Assembly: GCF_000003605.2 (NCBI RefSeq)
Contig: NW_003148769.1
Span: 986,550 to 1,021,494, forward strand
DNA length: 34,945 nucleotides
Direction: 5' to 3'
From: Saccoglossus kowalevskii
Taxonomy: Eukaryota; Hemichordata; Enteropneusta; Harrimaniidae
Shown: positions 22,890-34,303 of the stretch, piece after piece
How positions within the stretch are numbered: position 1 is the first letter of the stretch
How the letters are laid out: every line of letters starts with the position of its first letter
Made by a program: the position numbers and the translations under genes
Notes under the pieces: generated by a model
What the model was told of the DNA's origin: nothing
Databases searched by the model: none
Seen by the model: the letters and a program-made list of their open reading frames with translations, nothing else

Positions 22890-25676
22890 ACGACAGAGAC
22901 TTACATAATTACAGGCAAACGACCGCTTGCATAACAACACACAACGTGAGGTTCGAACTAAACACTAAACTATACTGACTGACCCAATAAAGGTGAGTTT
23001 GAAATGTGCCGTAATGATCTAGCACCATCCACTGACCAGATGGGAAACTGAATCGAATTTCAAACAACACAAATATGGTACAGTAACTATACACACATAT
23101 AAAGTGTAGTATTCATGTTTAAGTCCGAACCACTCAGCTTATGGTTGTCCTAAATACCTAAATGTAAATATTCTTCAACTTCAGAGACAATAATTACATT
23201 TGCATAACAACATAATACGGATTTCAAACTATTGTTTAGGCGGAATCAAATTGACAGTTGAAAAACCTAATTGGCAGCTTTTATGAACTGCTGTTGATTT
23301 CATCGATAACACGTGGCCAGCTTCACGTGATAACGATAATAACTCGACACCTGCGTTCTGTCATTGCGCTGGTTTCGTACTTTCTTTGACGTAATCAGTC
23401 AAAAACGCTGAATAATATCACTTTAGAATCACAATATGTAATATTACCTTTGAGACATTTCTAATTATTAGAAGTAAACGATGCCTAAGATGTCACGACC
23501 CTTGAAATAGTTTTGTTTATGTTTTCATTCATCTTGTTTGTTAATGAAATTCATTTATTTATTTATTACATCAATCACCTACAATGTTGTATGAGTGAAA
23601 TAGCGTGATTTGTACGTTGGTTTATAAATTATTTTCTAATTCAAGTTCTAGTTCATTCTATGAGAACAAATGACACACGATAAAGCGGCGGCACTACTTT
23701 ATACATAGACATTCAATTATACAAACCTATAAATAGATTCAGGTGTGCAACGTATACATTCGACATTTTGCTAAATAATATTGATTGTAACTATGCGCAT
23801 TCGTATCAATCTCTGTCTTTAACCATTTAATCAAGTGCCTCGCTAAACTTATTAGAACTGAAATTGTGACTTCAGGTTATTAGAATCAATTTAATACCAT
23901 ACACTATTTATTTATATAGGCGGATGTCACGTGACTGACGATGTCATCAAAAGATTAAAATAGTTCAATGGAATGTTGGAAAATGTTGTCATACATGTCA
24001 AATGACATACCAATCTAATATTTGGAAAAGCACATCCAGTCCTTTCGAGTGCTATATAACAAGACAAGACAAAATCTTAGACTATGGCGTCATCAAAATG
24101 ATTAATAATATGTGAGCGTGTAATTAATTAAAATATTACTATGCTCCACAGATAGAATTTTAAGAAACTTAGTTGAAATAACTTGCAGACTTAGTTATCT
24201 TTGCATTGATATACGTTTGTGCTAAAACACTTGCTTGGTTATTTGTTGTAACTATGGTATTTACCTAATTTTTATTCACATACGACTCAATTTGTAAAGA
24301 TAGACAAATGATATTCAGGATGCAATTTACATAATAAATAGCCAATATTATCAGAGCTTTCAAATATACTTAAAAATAAATTATTTGCATGTGTACAGCG
24401 AATGTTCCGTTACCCTCACTTCAAACCTGGGTTTAGTTTTCTTTGTACCTAATTTTTGATTTCTGTATACCATATCTTAATGTGTTGGTCACGACATTTT
24501 AATTTATAACATCTTTCAGTCCCAACTTAATATTATAGCATGCACAGAGATTCCTTTCTAATGACAATAATTTTATAAAATTTTATTTGCATTTCTCTTT
24601 GTAGTGCATTTGAATTTTGTATTCTATTTAATATTTTGTTTAGTCAAAGGTTTATTATGAGTTTTAAGAGCAATTAATTTGTTTTTAATGTACTCAAATA
24701 CTTTGGAAATGTTGCTTAGTTCGGTACTATACATGATACAAATGCTGTAGTAGGTGCTTCAATGTAAATAATTGTGTCTACTTGTATCGAAATAACTTTG
24801 TCACACATCTCTAAATATTTGGAGTGTATCAAGTTTGTTTACTGAAAATACTTGCAGATACATGCGAAAGGTATCCAATTCTGAACTATGCCAGACGATG
24901 ACAATTAGCACGGAATTATTTGAACAATACGGTTTAATCCTAAAATTTGTGTAATTCGGGTGAAGCCGTACAAATAAGAGGGCATTTCCTCCAAAAAGAA
25001 ACACAACGCTAGCATTGCTTGAGTATTGTTCAGATCCGGCGGTCACATCACATCAGATCATATTACTTCTACTCTATCTATCTATCAAAACACAGTTATC
25101 GTAATTGGCGTTGGTTTCCCACTTTCTTTACACTTGTATCGTTAAAGGGTCACACAACAGCAGTCTCAAATTACCTGCCAATTTTAGTTTTCTTCAGATT
25201 GTGTAGCTGTCAAATTAACGACTAGCACATTCGAGCACGTGGTACAACGAATCCAACTTTCATATATAGTTATTGACGGGCGTTTTATGCCGTATAGAGT
25301 AGTGACCATTCTACGTCTACCATTCCACGCAGAGAGCGCGAGCGCGAACATTGCATGTGAGCTGTACGTAAAACTGAGTAATGTCTGATCGTTGATGATA
25401 AAAATGGGCTCGTCAGTCTACCACTACAAGACCCGCACTCATTATGTGCGTCGGTATACTAGAATCCACGATCCACATATCGCTCCAAATTATGCGTTCT
25501 ATTTAAGGAGTGATTGTCCTTAAAATTACTTTTTCTTGGGGGTAATTTGTTTTTCTGAGTTACGGCTGTAAACTCCGCGTGGGGGTACATCCATATTCTT
25601 CATGGACGTGGGTTTATAATGCAATGATGTAATACACTATTATACACACATGGCGTTTGTAATTAACTATACTTAC
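22890..25676. other. No gene recognised
   Basis: AT-rich sequence. It holds paired E-boxes (listed separately), a short CTAT repeat near 25070-25085 and a CpG-rich patch at about 25310-25400. Frames at 22909-23094, 24801-25046 and 25019-25225 show no motif. Confidence 0.4.
23310..23329. promoter_or_regulatory. Two CACGTG E-boxes, 8 bp apart
   Basis: CACGTG occurs at 23310-23315 and 23324-23329, each flanked on one side by GATAAC-like sequence. CACGTG is the site of bHLH-leucine zipper factors such as USF, MITF or CLOCK. Function is inferred only from the paired arrangement. Confidence 0.3.
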
Positions 25677-25793
25677 CAGGAGTGCTATTAGGGTAAAAAG
25701 GCTGAACGATAATTCACCGTAAAAAACGGGTTCAAATCCGGCAATTGAATTGCGCAAAGCTATGACGTCATAACTGCTTCTTGTCAATGTTAT
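25677..25793 (-). other. Weak exon candidate ending at consensus donor
   Basis: On the minus strand a 39-codon open frame ends exactly at CTG|GTAAGTATAG, a near-consensus 5' splice site in phase 0. It contains EPVFYGELSFSLFTLIALL, a possible membrane segment. I see no good acceptor before it and do not recognise the peptide. The same DNA on the plus strand contains GGGTTCAAATCC, which resembles a tRNA B-box, so it might instead derive from a tRNA-related repeat; no A-box or acceptor stem supports an actual tRNA. Confidence 0.2.
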
Positions 25794-25967
25794 TTACATG
25801 ACAACAAAGCCACGATTTCTGTATGTATGCGGGTTTGAAGTGAAATTACGGGTGATGACTTGCTGTTCATGTGCTGAGCGTCTCTATCTGCACTGCTTGT
25901 TAACACAAGAAGAGCCCCGAGAAAAATTGCACATCGTCGTACGCCACTTACTATAAATACAACGACA

Positions 25968-25994
25968 TGACGTAATTAATATGAATTTACGTCA
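25968..25994. promoter_or_regulatory. Inverted pair of ATF/CREB-type half-sites
   Basis: TGACGTAA (25968-25975) and TTACGTCA (25987-25994) form an 8-bp inverted repeat with an 11-bp spacer. A full TGACGTCA lies upstream (25763-25770) and a TACGTCA downstream (near 26057). These fit bZIP (CREB/ATF) binding; function is inferred. Confidence 0.35.
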
Positions 25995-25999
25995 CGTAA

Positions 26000-26654
26000 A
26001 GCTGTCAAGTATTATATGTATTGGGTACTATGTATGTTGCAATGTATAATACGTCCTACGTCATGGTCGATATCCAAAACCTGGTCATTACGTGATTTGC
26101 AAGAAATCGACAAATATAAACCTGAAAACTAATTAGGTTTAATCAACTTGAAGGGTCTACTAGTACTGCCATATGATAGGAATAAACGCCAGGTTTTTGA
26201 AATGCCCCTGGTTATAATTTCATAGTACGACGTGAGACCAAAGACGGTAAATCTATGAGGAATTCCAATCTGTTTAAAATATGCATAATGAGTATGTTCT
26301 ACAGTTCAGTAAAAAACAGCTGTGCCTTCACTGCCTAAACACAAAATTGTACAATGTTGTGATTGTTAGTTTAGGATTTCTGTTGACCTGCGCCTCAATA
26401 CAGGGTGTCGGATTGATTCATGTGTCCGCACAGTTATGTTGTCAGAACCAGGTAATTACTAGTCGGTCCCTGTCATGTTTCTGCATTAAAATGAATAGAA
26501 AATACTTCACTGATATGGCGCATCTTTCGGACGAGTGTAACAAGAGATTTAATTTTTTCATGCGTGAATAGGGTGTAATCTATATCGGCGATTATCGTTT
26601 CGTACTATTTACTATGACGCACAGAGAATAGAACAGAATGGCGTGGCGATTGTG
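26000..26654. other. No gene recognised
   Basis: The plus frame 26281-26571 (96 codons) contains an acceptor-like CAATACAG and a donor-like CCAG|GTAATT that would enclose a 48-bp micro-exon, but there is no recognisable peptide. I do not call it. Confidence 0.4.
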
Positions 26655-26880
26655 TTGTACCTGCTGACTATTGGGCTACGTGATGTTTTTTTTAATTCTT
26701 TGTACGTGTTAATTTGAGAGAAAACTTCGTGTTTCGTGGCCCAAGAGCTCTAAGTTGTACTTGCTGACTGAGGAACGCTTGATACGCACGCCTGTCAAGG
26801 ACGCTGCATGACCCAAGGGTTTTGTGCACGTGCTGACTGTAGGAACCTTTGTGCAATACATGTACACTTTCCACTTGCTG
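26655..26880 (+). repeat. Degenerate repeat with TTGTACYTGCTGACT core
   Basis: TTGTACCTGCTGACT (26655-26669) recurs exactly 100 bp on as TTGTACTTGCTGACT (26755-26769) and, diverged, as CACGTGCTGACT ending at 26838. The last two are each preceded by TGRCCCAAG (26737 and 26809) and followed by GAGGAAC or GTAGGAAC. A further CACTTGCTG lies at about 26872. It is an old tandem array whose units have drifted in length (100, then 69 bp). Confidence 0.65.
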
Positions 26881-27304
26881 CTTTGGCTGTTACGCCAGGG
26901 CGGGGTTGACGCCTTGTCGAGGGATTTGCAACCATCGAAATGTAAAATGGAGGGAAATTAATACAAAATCAATATAGATGACCTATCCATACAAGGGCCA
27001 TGCTAATTTGTTCTCGGTTGTACGTTTCCTACAAGAGAATGCATACATTATCCAGCATAAATGATGATATCGTACGTCGACGTATGGGTGAAATATCACA
27101 GTGTTGATATTCATCTCAATGAATGTTTGCTCGACGTATCCAATTGTATTTGACATCTGGATGAAATGTAACTGAGTTATGAAAATTGAGATTATTTCAT
27201 ATTTGTACAACATGTGTCTCTAACCGTCCCATGTGCTCACACACTGTGATCTCCTGTAATAATATAATTTGCATATATTATACATTAGTATCCTCTTTTT
27301 TCAG
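26881..27304. other. Intron-like or intergenic sequence before exon candidate
   Basis: Includes the perfect 12-bp palindrome TACGTCGACGTA at 27073-27084. The end of the stretch is pyrimidine-rich (TCCTCTTTTTTCAG), a good 3' splice site. Confidence 0.4.
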
Positions 27305-27452
27305 GTCATTGTAGATTTCGTATTGCACGTCAGACGGACAGCACCGAAAGCAGCAGATTATAGCGCATTCCTGCTCCCGCGTAACTGGCGGTCGAGGGTG
27401 GTAACTACTCACTTTGCTGTTCCAGAGATCTGTGATTTAGTGAAGTTAAACG
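27305..27452 (+). CDS. Putative internal exon, unknown protein
   Basis: A 148-bp block lies between a strong acceptor (TCCTCTTTTTTCAG, AG at 27303-27304) and a good donor (AACG|GTAAGA, GT at 27453-27454). The frame is open throughout, enters in phase 0 and leaves one base over. It encodes 49 residues, including HVRRTAPKAADYSAFLLPRN and WRSRVVTTHFAVPEICDLV. Base composition is clearly richer in G+C than the flanks, and the residues are mixed rather than the F/I/N/K bias of chance frames here. No family is recognised, and no neighbouring exon of the same gene was found in the window. It is the best exon candidate here; a fragment of an old transposon cannot be excluded. Confidence 0.4.
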
Positions 27453-30400
27453 GTAAGACCTATTTAACCAACTATGATTTTAAAAACACATGTGTGGCAT
27501 GCTAGTAAATTTTGTACGTCTCAATTAAATTTCAAAATGATTGAAATAATGCTACTAAACAATCTGAGACTGTTTTTAAATTACGAGAACAACGTTGTTG
27601 TATACACCGGTTCATTGGTTTAATTTATCCTTTTAATATTTAAAAAGATGACTTAACGCTTTGATATACAGGTATCATTACACTGTAATATATATATATT
27701 TAAGGAGACTTAATGCGTAATAATCCTGATTTAATGCGTTTTGTATATATGGTATATTTTGAGATGGCACGTTACTTTCGTAACAATCAGTCAATTAAAT
27801 CGCTAGATTATTTTCCTGTCCGTCATGTTTGTGATCATACCCCGTCCATCTTTACTTTCTCGCTCATCAATGTTGGAGCACGGTTGATCGCATTATAACA
27901 AGTCTTTCAATATTTGTATTTGATAATGTAAACAGCGTTATTTCGCAAATTATTCCAGACAAATATTAAAAAGAGAGATGTATCTAAGTTTAAAATAATC
28001 ACATTGTAAACACTATCAGTACAGTGTGCAAAATGAAGCCAAATCAAGCGGTGGAAAGTTTCCACTCAATATAGCTAGTCCAGGGTTTTTTCTCTCACAA
28101 ATCACAATTTATTTATTCTGGTATCAAAATTAATAATACGAAGAGCATTGCATCTGCAGCTGCCACTGCGACCCTCTTTCACTTATAGCACCGTGTACGC
28201 TTGATCTACGTGGAGTGGAGGTTCTGTCAATAGCGGTCAGTGTTGATGGGGGTAGTACATGTACTTTCGCTGTGTATGTGTATACTCATTTTTTCCTGTA
28301 ATGGACATAGCATTAAGGTGCGTCGCCACTACATATATTGAAATAATTCATTCACCTCCCTCATGAGACTCCGATGTATTTTATTTCCCCTGGGATATCT
28401 AAGTAGACCATATATAGCCGTGCCTTTATTGACTTGCTTACAAATAACATTTTCCCGTCCGTGTGAGAGAGGTGCGAGTTACCAACATAGTTTATGTAAA
28501 TGGGAGTAAGAGGATCTTGTTTCTTAATTTTTTGAGCTCAGGCGGGTTGAATTCCCTATATTGAGTATAATATAAATCTCTGAAAAATGACATTTTTAGT
28601 TCTCTTGGTAAATTCAGTGTATATTCGTGGGTTTTGTGTTTATGGTAAGGTGCGTTTAAAATTGAACAAACGTTTTTGTACGTTGGAATTACGTTGAATG
28701 TGTTCCAATTAATCTCGTAATTTTCTTAAACCGTTCTATTTAGAACAATGAATATGTGTATGTGTTTTTAAGAAGAATTTAAATTGATTTCGACTAATCG
28801 CATGTGACAAAATTTTATCAGCTTAAATTATTTATGTATCAGTAAAATATTACCTTCGATGATTTAAGGATTTGGCAAGTTTTATTATAACACTTTGCTA
28901 ACATATGTGTTGCATAAACGAGGCTTTCCAAACAGGCAAGCAGTAATGACCATTCAGAGCTTCGATAACAGTGGCGGTATTGCGGTAATTGCCCCTATTT
29001 GCAAATGATCGCCTAGAGCGAAAAAGAACCTCGGGACTTGTTCTTACCATTCTCTCTTATCACCACATTTTGTCGGACATAAAAGGCTTGTTGAACTCTC
29101 AACGAGTCACGGCGATTAAGGTCAATTGGCAAATTTAAAAACCTAGCTATATGAATTGAGAACTTTGAAATTAAAATGTAGCTTGAGATTCGATTTTGGC
29201 CCTTAGTTGTCAAAAAAACTTTTTGGGAAAAAGCTTTAAAAAATAAATGAAATATGGAAAAAAAGTATAAAAACACTGTCCTTCCTATGAACCAGCTGAT
29301 AATGGCACACACATTAAAATACGTTAGGGTGGTTGGGTAGAAGAGTAAGTTGATACCTAATAATTTCGTATGTATCTGTATGTACGTGAATGAGAATGTG
29401 AATTTGACAGGATTCCATCACCCACCTCTTTAATTAATTGTTTTGTGATAGTGATACGTTGGTTTGACCTATCTAGTACTGATCGTTAACTGATCAGGGC
29501 CCAGAGCATTTCGAAATACGAAATAAAAACAAACACATCCTGTTGTTATTTTAGAATTGCGTGTGAGTGTTTGTTTTTAGTGGACACACATATGGCTTGT
29601 AATTAAACAAGCCGTCTGTTCAATAGTTATTTTGACATATGAACCGTGACGCTTATGATATCGTTTCACCGACCACGCGTACATTTCCGCTCATCGCGTG
29701 TCGAGGCTTACACAAATCCCGTTTTCAACCCCAACATTATTAATAAACAGCAATCTAACGCACAAATCTAAATCATATTAGGTCACACTGTAGACGAGCA
29801 ATGAACGCAAATTAACTGAATCAAATATATATAAATAACAAAAAACAAATCTTTATCATTAGTTTCTGTTATTATTACCTTCGTTCAGATCCCCATGACA
29901 AATTGGATATGTATACAAACAGGTAGATTGGACATACTCTGGTATGGTAATATAAATATGTGCAGTCTATGACAGAACAACCAATATATATATATATATC
30001 ACAGCATGAAAGTATTTATATAACTTAATAGAAATAAAATACATTTAACATTTCGGGTATATTGGTTGCTGTCGCAATTGCAAAATGTCAATTAATTTCT
30101 TCCTTAGTGGTTCGTGTTGCTATGGCCACCAACAGAAACATTCGCATAGCGCTGTGCGAAAATAAATTTATCTTGATCTGTCCAATTATGTTTAATGTCT
30201 TCATCGGATAATTGGCTAATGCCATTATCATTATTCAGTTAATATTTATAATAATGTAGTTATATCCTTAGTTAAATAATCACATAGGATGAGAACAAGT
30301 TATAATCACTGTACGAACCTATATTTGAATCTAATAGAACACACCGATAACATAATATTATACATAGTTATTTAATGCAGCGATATACCAATAAGCCATA

Positions 30401-31177
30401 AACTTGTGTCACGATACTCGATTTACGATAAGGTGTTTAATCTTATTCGTTTCAAAATCACATCCTGTAATTGAAAACAATCGCGACAACGCACTTCTCT
30501 AAATCTTGCCAAACTATCACTTATATAATATTGTAAATAAGTTGTTTCATCAAGAATTATTAATCAAAATATTCTCGACATCGTGGCGTTATAGCGCCAC
30601 CAGCGACTCGGACAATAAAATACAGCATTGAACTTCGATTAAAAGTGTGTCTTCCCTCTAAACGATATCTTAACTGCTGTGTTGTTTTATTGACGTCATT
30701 GAGTAGTTGAAATAACGTTTATCGTACGTTTTCCGTTGAAGTTTATTTCCAAGACCAAACATTATATTACTGCAGTGTTCTGGTTCTTATCTTAATGCCT
30801 TAGAGTATGTTATGATCTTTTCGTAAAGATACCAGAGAAGTTTAGAATATCCTTTCTTCGCTAAATGTCTTGCGAATGATAAATACATTTCATTTAACGC
30901 ACACAACTGATTAATTGGTTGAGTGAATAAATAACAAACAAGGGAGCAAATAAGTTATGTGAGATTTTGCAACATAGTTGTACATTACTCTCTGTTAATG
31001 AAATTGTCCATTGATTATATTCGGAGAATTGCCGAGAGATGGTTTTTGCCTAATTCTATGCAGCATATTACAAATAATCTGCATTGATGCGAGGGATCGC
31101 GTGATGGCTCCGACTGTAGCAAAGTTTAAATTATTGTACAAATAGGACTGAAATTGAGACATCTGTTAAATTACAAA
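27453..31177. other. No gene recognised
   Basis: AT-rich, with an (AT)8 run at 29984-29999 and the GC-rich hairpin near 30583. The minus frame 29013-29312 (99 codons) is dominated by A-rich DNA and has no motif. If 27305-27452 is a real exon, part of this could be its downstream intron. Confidence 0.4.
30583..30600. repeat. GC-rich hairpin GTGGCG-TTATAG-CGCCAC
   Basis: A perfect 6-bp stem with a 6-nt loop. Similar GGCGCTAT sequence occurs inside the inverted-repeat element near 19098, so it may be the trace of a related short element. A full TGACGTCA site follows at 30691-30698. Confidence 0.5.
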
Positions 31178-31202
31178 ATGGCCGCACTACTGATAGCTTC
31201 AG
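31178..31202 (+). CDS. Putative first coding exon (MAALLIAS)
   Basis: ATG at 31178 has a favourable animal start context (A at -3, G at +4) and opens eight codons, MAALLIAS, plus one base. It ends exactly at a consensus donor, TTCAG|GTAAGC (GT at 31203-31204). The peptide could begin a signal sequence. The segment CAAAATGGCCGC around the start also resembles the YY1/TISU-type element, which fits a short leader. No second exon was identified in the remaining 3.7 kb. A 25-base exon is weak evidence on its own. Confidence 0.3.
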
Positions 31203-32982
31203 GTAAGCCACTGTGACTGTGTAGCACTATTGAGCTATACGCAATGCAAGAACGACTTGGAAATTGATTGCTGAGAACCAATTTAGTATTATCCATGATA
31301 TATGTCACAACACTGAATTAGTATGATGCATTTATACTTGTATTGTTATGATTAAAAAAATAATGTTTCTGGCGACACCGTATCTCCATAAAATATAGCT
31401 TGCTTTAATTTTGTGCGTATTTTTTCCGTTCTTATTAGGAAATGTGAATTCAAAATATAGAACAATTACGCAATATTTCACGGATATTTGAAACTTATTT
31501 AAAAAAGACTAAGTTCAGTACTGTTCAAAATCTGACTCAGTGTGTGCTCCGTCAATCGATTGGATGTATAACAGTAGGGGTATCACGTCACAACTACTTA
31601 GACATGTCAGTCAATACCCGAGTTTTAATTGCCTTCATGCATACATTACAAGATATTATTATACATCTATCACTGGGTATTTTTATATACCATATTAAGA
31701 AATGGGAATACCAAATATGGAGCGATTACGCGCGTGAGCGTTCTCTATTAATACAAACAAACATGGCCCCAGGGTTTGACCATATTCAGAACAAAGAAGT
31801 TCGCTAAGTCTGCTTTAAACTTTTTGGATTTCGATATTCCAATGTATCCTTGGGAGGAAAAGATGCATAATATCTCAGTACGCCATCGCATCGACCTCCG
31901 CTGCACGTCGGTCAATGCGCTGTACTATCTTCGTGCATACTTTACAGTATCCTCGTAATAACCTTACCCTGGCCTATTTATCACAATACATCACTCTTAT
32001 CTAAATATACGGAAGTCTTAAAACTTCTAATCTACTCTCCATGTAAGTAGTTAGCAAGGCTTATATATATATATTTCTATGGCGCGTACAGGAAATACTG
32101 GAAAACTATATTTGAAAAACCTGACTACTCGTTATCGTTTATCACTCACCAATCAATTCAGCTAAATAGTCTTATTTTGCTGTGCTATTTAATGATCTAA
32201 GCAAAGTAATATATTGCGTGACGTCTTATTGCCTGGCAGGCGGGGCGATAGTTCGGTTCGTATGTAGTTATCGTGGTCTTATTATAATGAGTAAAAACCG
32301 AATAATTACGCATGAACAAAGAGCCGTTGCTTGTCACATTTTATGCCCGCACATGGTTTGATATCTGATTAAACTTAAAATATTCAGTTAAATGAATTTC
32401 AAAACAAAATTACTTATTTATTCCACAAATTTTAGCAATTTACGCTAGCCTAACAATTCTTAAAGTATGTAGAATAGGAACAATTGTAGTGCCTCTTATA
32501 AATCAGTCTCACAACAAAAATGATTATATATTGATCGATGCTATACATACTTAGAGACCTTCAGTTATATACAACCTTTGTAAGCGCACAGTACAATACA
32601 CTGTTCAATAACATCTATTTCTAATTTCTCTGTTTAATAAATATATCTCGTGTTGAAAACTACTTTTTATATTATATATTACCTGCGAATATCAATTATT
32701 TCTAATAATGCACTCCTATATTTGCCTTAAGATAAAACGACGGATTTGTAAAACATACTGAATATAACTGACGCAGAATAGTCATGTACAGCGTTTATAA
32801 CGCTTACCTAATCTTATTAAAAATGTTACTTGCGCAGACAAATTCTGTGAAACTGGCCAAATTCAGCATGGGGAGACTAAAAAAAGCGTTTTAATTTCAA
32901 CTGCGTTTAATTTGTCTGTGAATTTCGGCGAGTCTTGAGAGATGATTTCACCTCCATATAAATACGTCTGTCGCAATTTGTC
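31203..32982. other. No gene recognised (possible first intron)
   Basis: Frames at 31544-31807 and 31776-31958 overlap on the plus strand. They have no motif and no matching splice signals. The rest is AT-rich. Confidence 0.4.
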
Positions 32983-33021
32983 ATGCTTAGTGACGTCAAT
33001 TTATAATGCTAAGTGACGTAA
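32983..33021 (+). promoter_or_regulatory. Tandem CRE-type motif pair, period 23 bp
   Basis: ATGCTTAGTGACGTCA (32983-32998) is followed 23 bp on by ATGCTAAGTGACGTAA (33006-33021), differing at two bases. The first holds a full TGACGTCA, the second a TGACGTAA variant. Both are sites for CREB/ATF-type bZIP factors. It could be a regulatory dimer or simply a short duplication. Confidence 0.4.
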
Positions 33022-33535
33022 TCTTGATATGAATATCTTCTGAGAGCTACGAGCGGTTTGGAGTACAGTATTTACATTCACCGTAAAATGCCACGCAAAA
33101 TAGTGGCACAGTCATAATGAGATGATAAATGGCTAATGGTTTTAAATGAATCCTCTTAGCATATACAATCAAACTGGTATAATTTCATCAAGGCTTTCCC
33201 ACGTACTTACGTTTACCTACTTATTTTCACCTAGTGGCTCAATTGTTTTGCAAAGTCTTTGATTTGTAGCGTGTGGCTCAATAATCATGCATAATGCAAG
33301 TCAATCCATCATATCTATGTATGTGTGTGTTATTGTAGTATGTTTGTTTTTTTCTAGAATTTGCAATGAGCTCGTATAAAAATAGCCCTCACAATCAGTC
33401 AACAGAGGTCAATCGTTCTTGTTCCTCGTTATTTGATTAATAACAACAAAAATGACTCTCTAAGTATCTAATTGTTATAACACAAAATGTTTGCTGGTAA
33501 ACGTTCACGTGTCAATAACGCTTGAGATTGTGATA

Positions 33536-33604
33536 ATGGGTAAACACAAGCCGCTGACGGTGCGCGTGGTGTACGAATTCGACAAAGCCTACAGCGTCAC
33601 TAAC
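33536..33604 (+). CDS. Weak first-exon candidate
   Basis: ATG at 33536 (A at -3, G at +4) opens 23 codons, including MGKHKPLTVRVVYEFDKAYS, in a GC-richer patch. It reaches AAC|GTAAAC, an acceptable donor in phase 0. The frame also extends upstream and continues to 33727, so the boundaries are uncertain. No family is recognised, and chance is a fair alternative. Confidence 0.2.
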
Positions 33605-33769
33605 GTAAACATTTCACACGCACTGGAAAGTCGTAAATTGTCAATTAAATATCATTTATCAGCATTCAGTCTGACGCTATTATGTAGTCACTTACATCTA
33701 ATACTAAATAATGCATGGACAGAACATTAACGTTAACAAAGATACAAACAACGTACGTAGAATGCGTTC

Positions 33770-33794
33770 CTTTATATAAGACAGGGCATTACGT
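33770..33794 (+). repeat. 25-bp direct repeat, copy 1
   Basis: Begins CTTTATATAAGACAGGGCAT and continues TACGT. It is identical over 25 bp to 34279-34303; flanks are not obviously similar. Confidence 0.9.
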
Positions 33795-34278
33795 AGGGCA
33801 ACGGTTAATATTGTTTTTTTGTTTTTTTTTAAGCAAAGTTTGAGGTTCGAATAGGTAACATGTTGCGTTGTCAGGCAATCGGCCTCCAGGTAATATCAAT
33901 AGTACAATGAAGGCATAATCGGCAACGCATGATTTAGTACAGAAACACTGCACGTCGACTAAATGACGACAAACTTTGGATGCATTCTAAAGCACATGGC
34001 GTTAGCGGACACCTTAGTCATTTACTCTTATGAATGGGCGCATATATCAGGGGTAAAATCAAATCAAATCATGCCAAGTCTACAAAAAAGTAATGTGACT
34101 ATGGCAATTTATTATTAGACGCACAGGAAGTCCTATATCGTGGCTAATTCGAAATCAATCAATCTTTTCAGCGTGTAAGGTTTCAATAATTTTGTAAATA
34201 ATATCACTTTATATATACAATTCCTTTCCGATGCCGATATAGCTCATGGTAGACGATTTTATAATAACTCATCGAATA
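33795..34278. other. Spacer between direct repeats
   Basis: Contains T-runs, a GAGGTTCGAATAGG segment resembling a tRNA B-box without other tRNA features, and an AAATC triplet repeat near 34061. No gene is seen. Confidence 0.4.
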
Positions 34279-34303
34279 CTTTATATAAGACAGGGCATTA
34301 CGT
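34279..34303 (+). repeat. 25-bp direct repeat, copy 2
   Basis: Exact second copy of 33770-33794, 509 bp downstream, in the same orientation. Confidence 0.9.

Noticed and set aside
22945-22970. GGTTCGAAC B-box-like segment
   Set aside because: No A-box or acceptor stem upstream; an isolated 9-mer.
25669-25690. ATACTTACC resembling the 5' end of U1 snRNA
   Set aside because: Only nine bases match and the rest of U1 is absent. It is simply the complement of a splice donor.
25678-25750. Possible tRNA with a GGTTCAAATCC B-box
   Set aside because: No A-box, no pairing acceptor stem and no plausible anticodon arm at the required distances.
26404-26451. 48-bp micro-exon between AATACAG and CCAG|GTAATT
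   Set aside because: Too short and without a recognisable peptide; both splice sites are ordinary matches expected by chance.
29013-29312. 99-codon minus-strand frame
   Set aside because: Encoded largely by A/T homopolymer-like DNA, with no motif.
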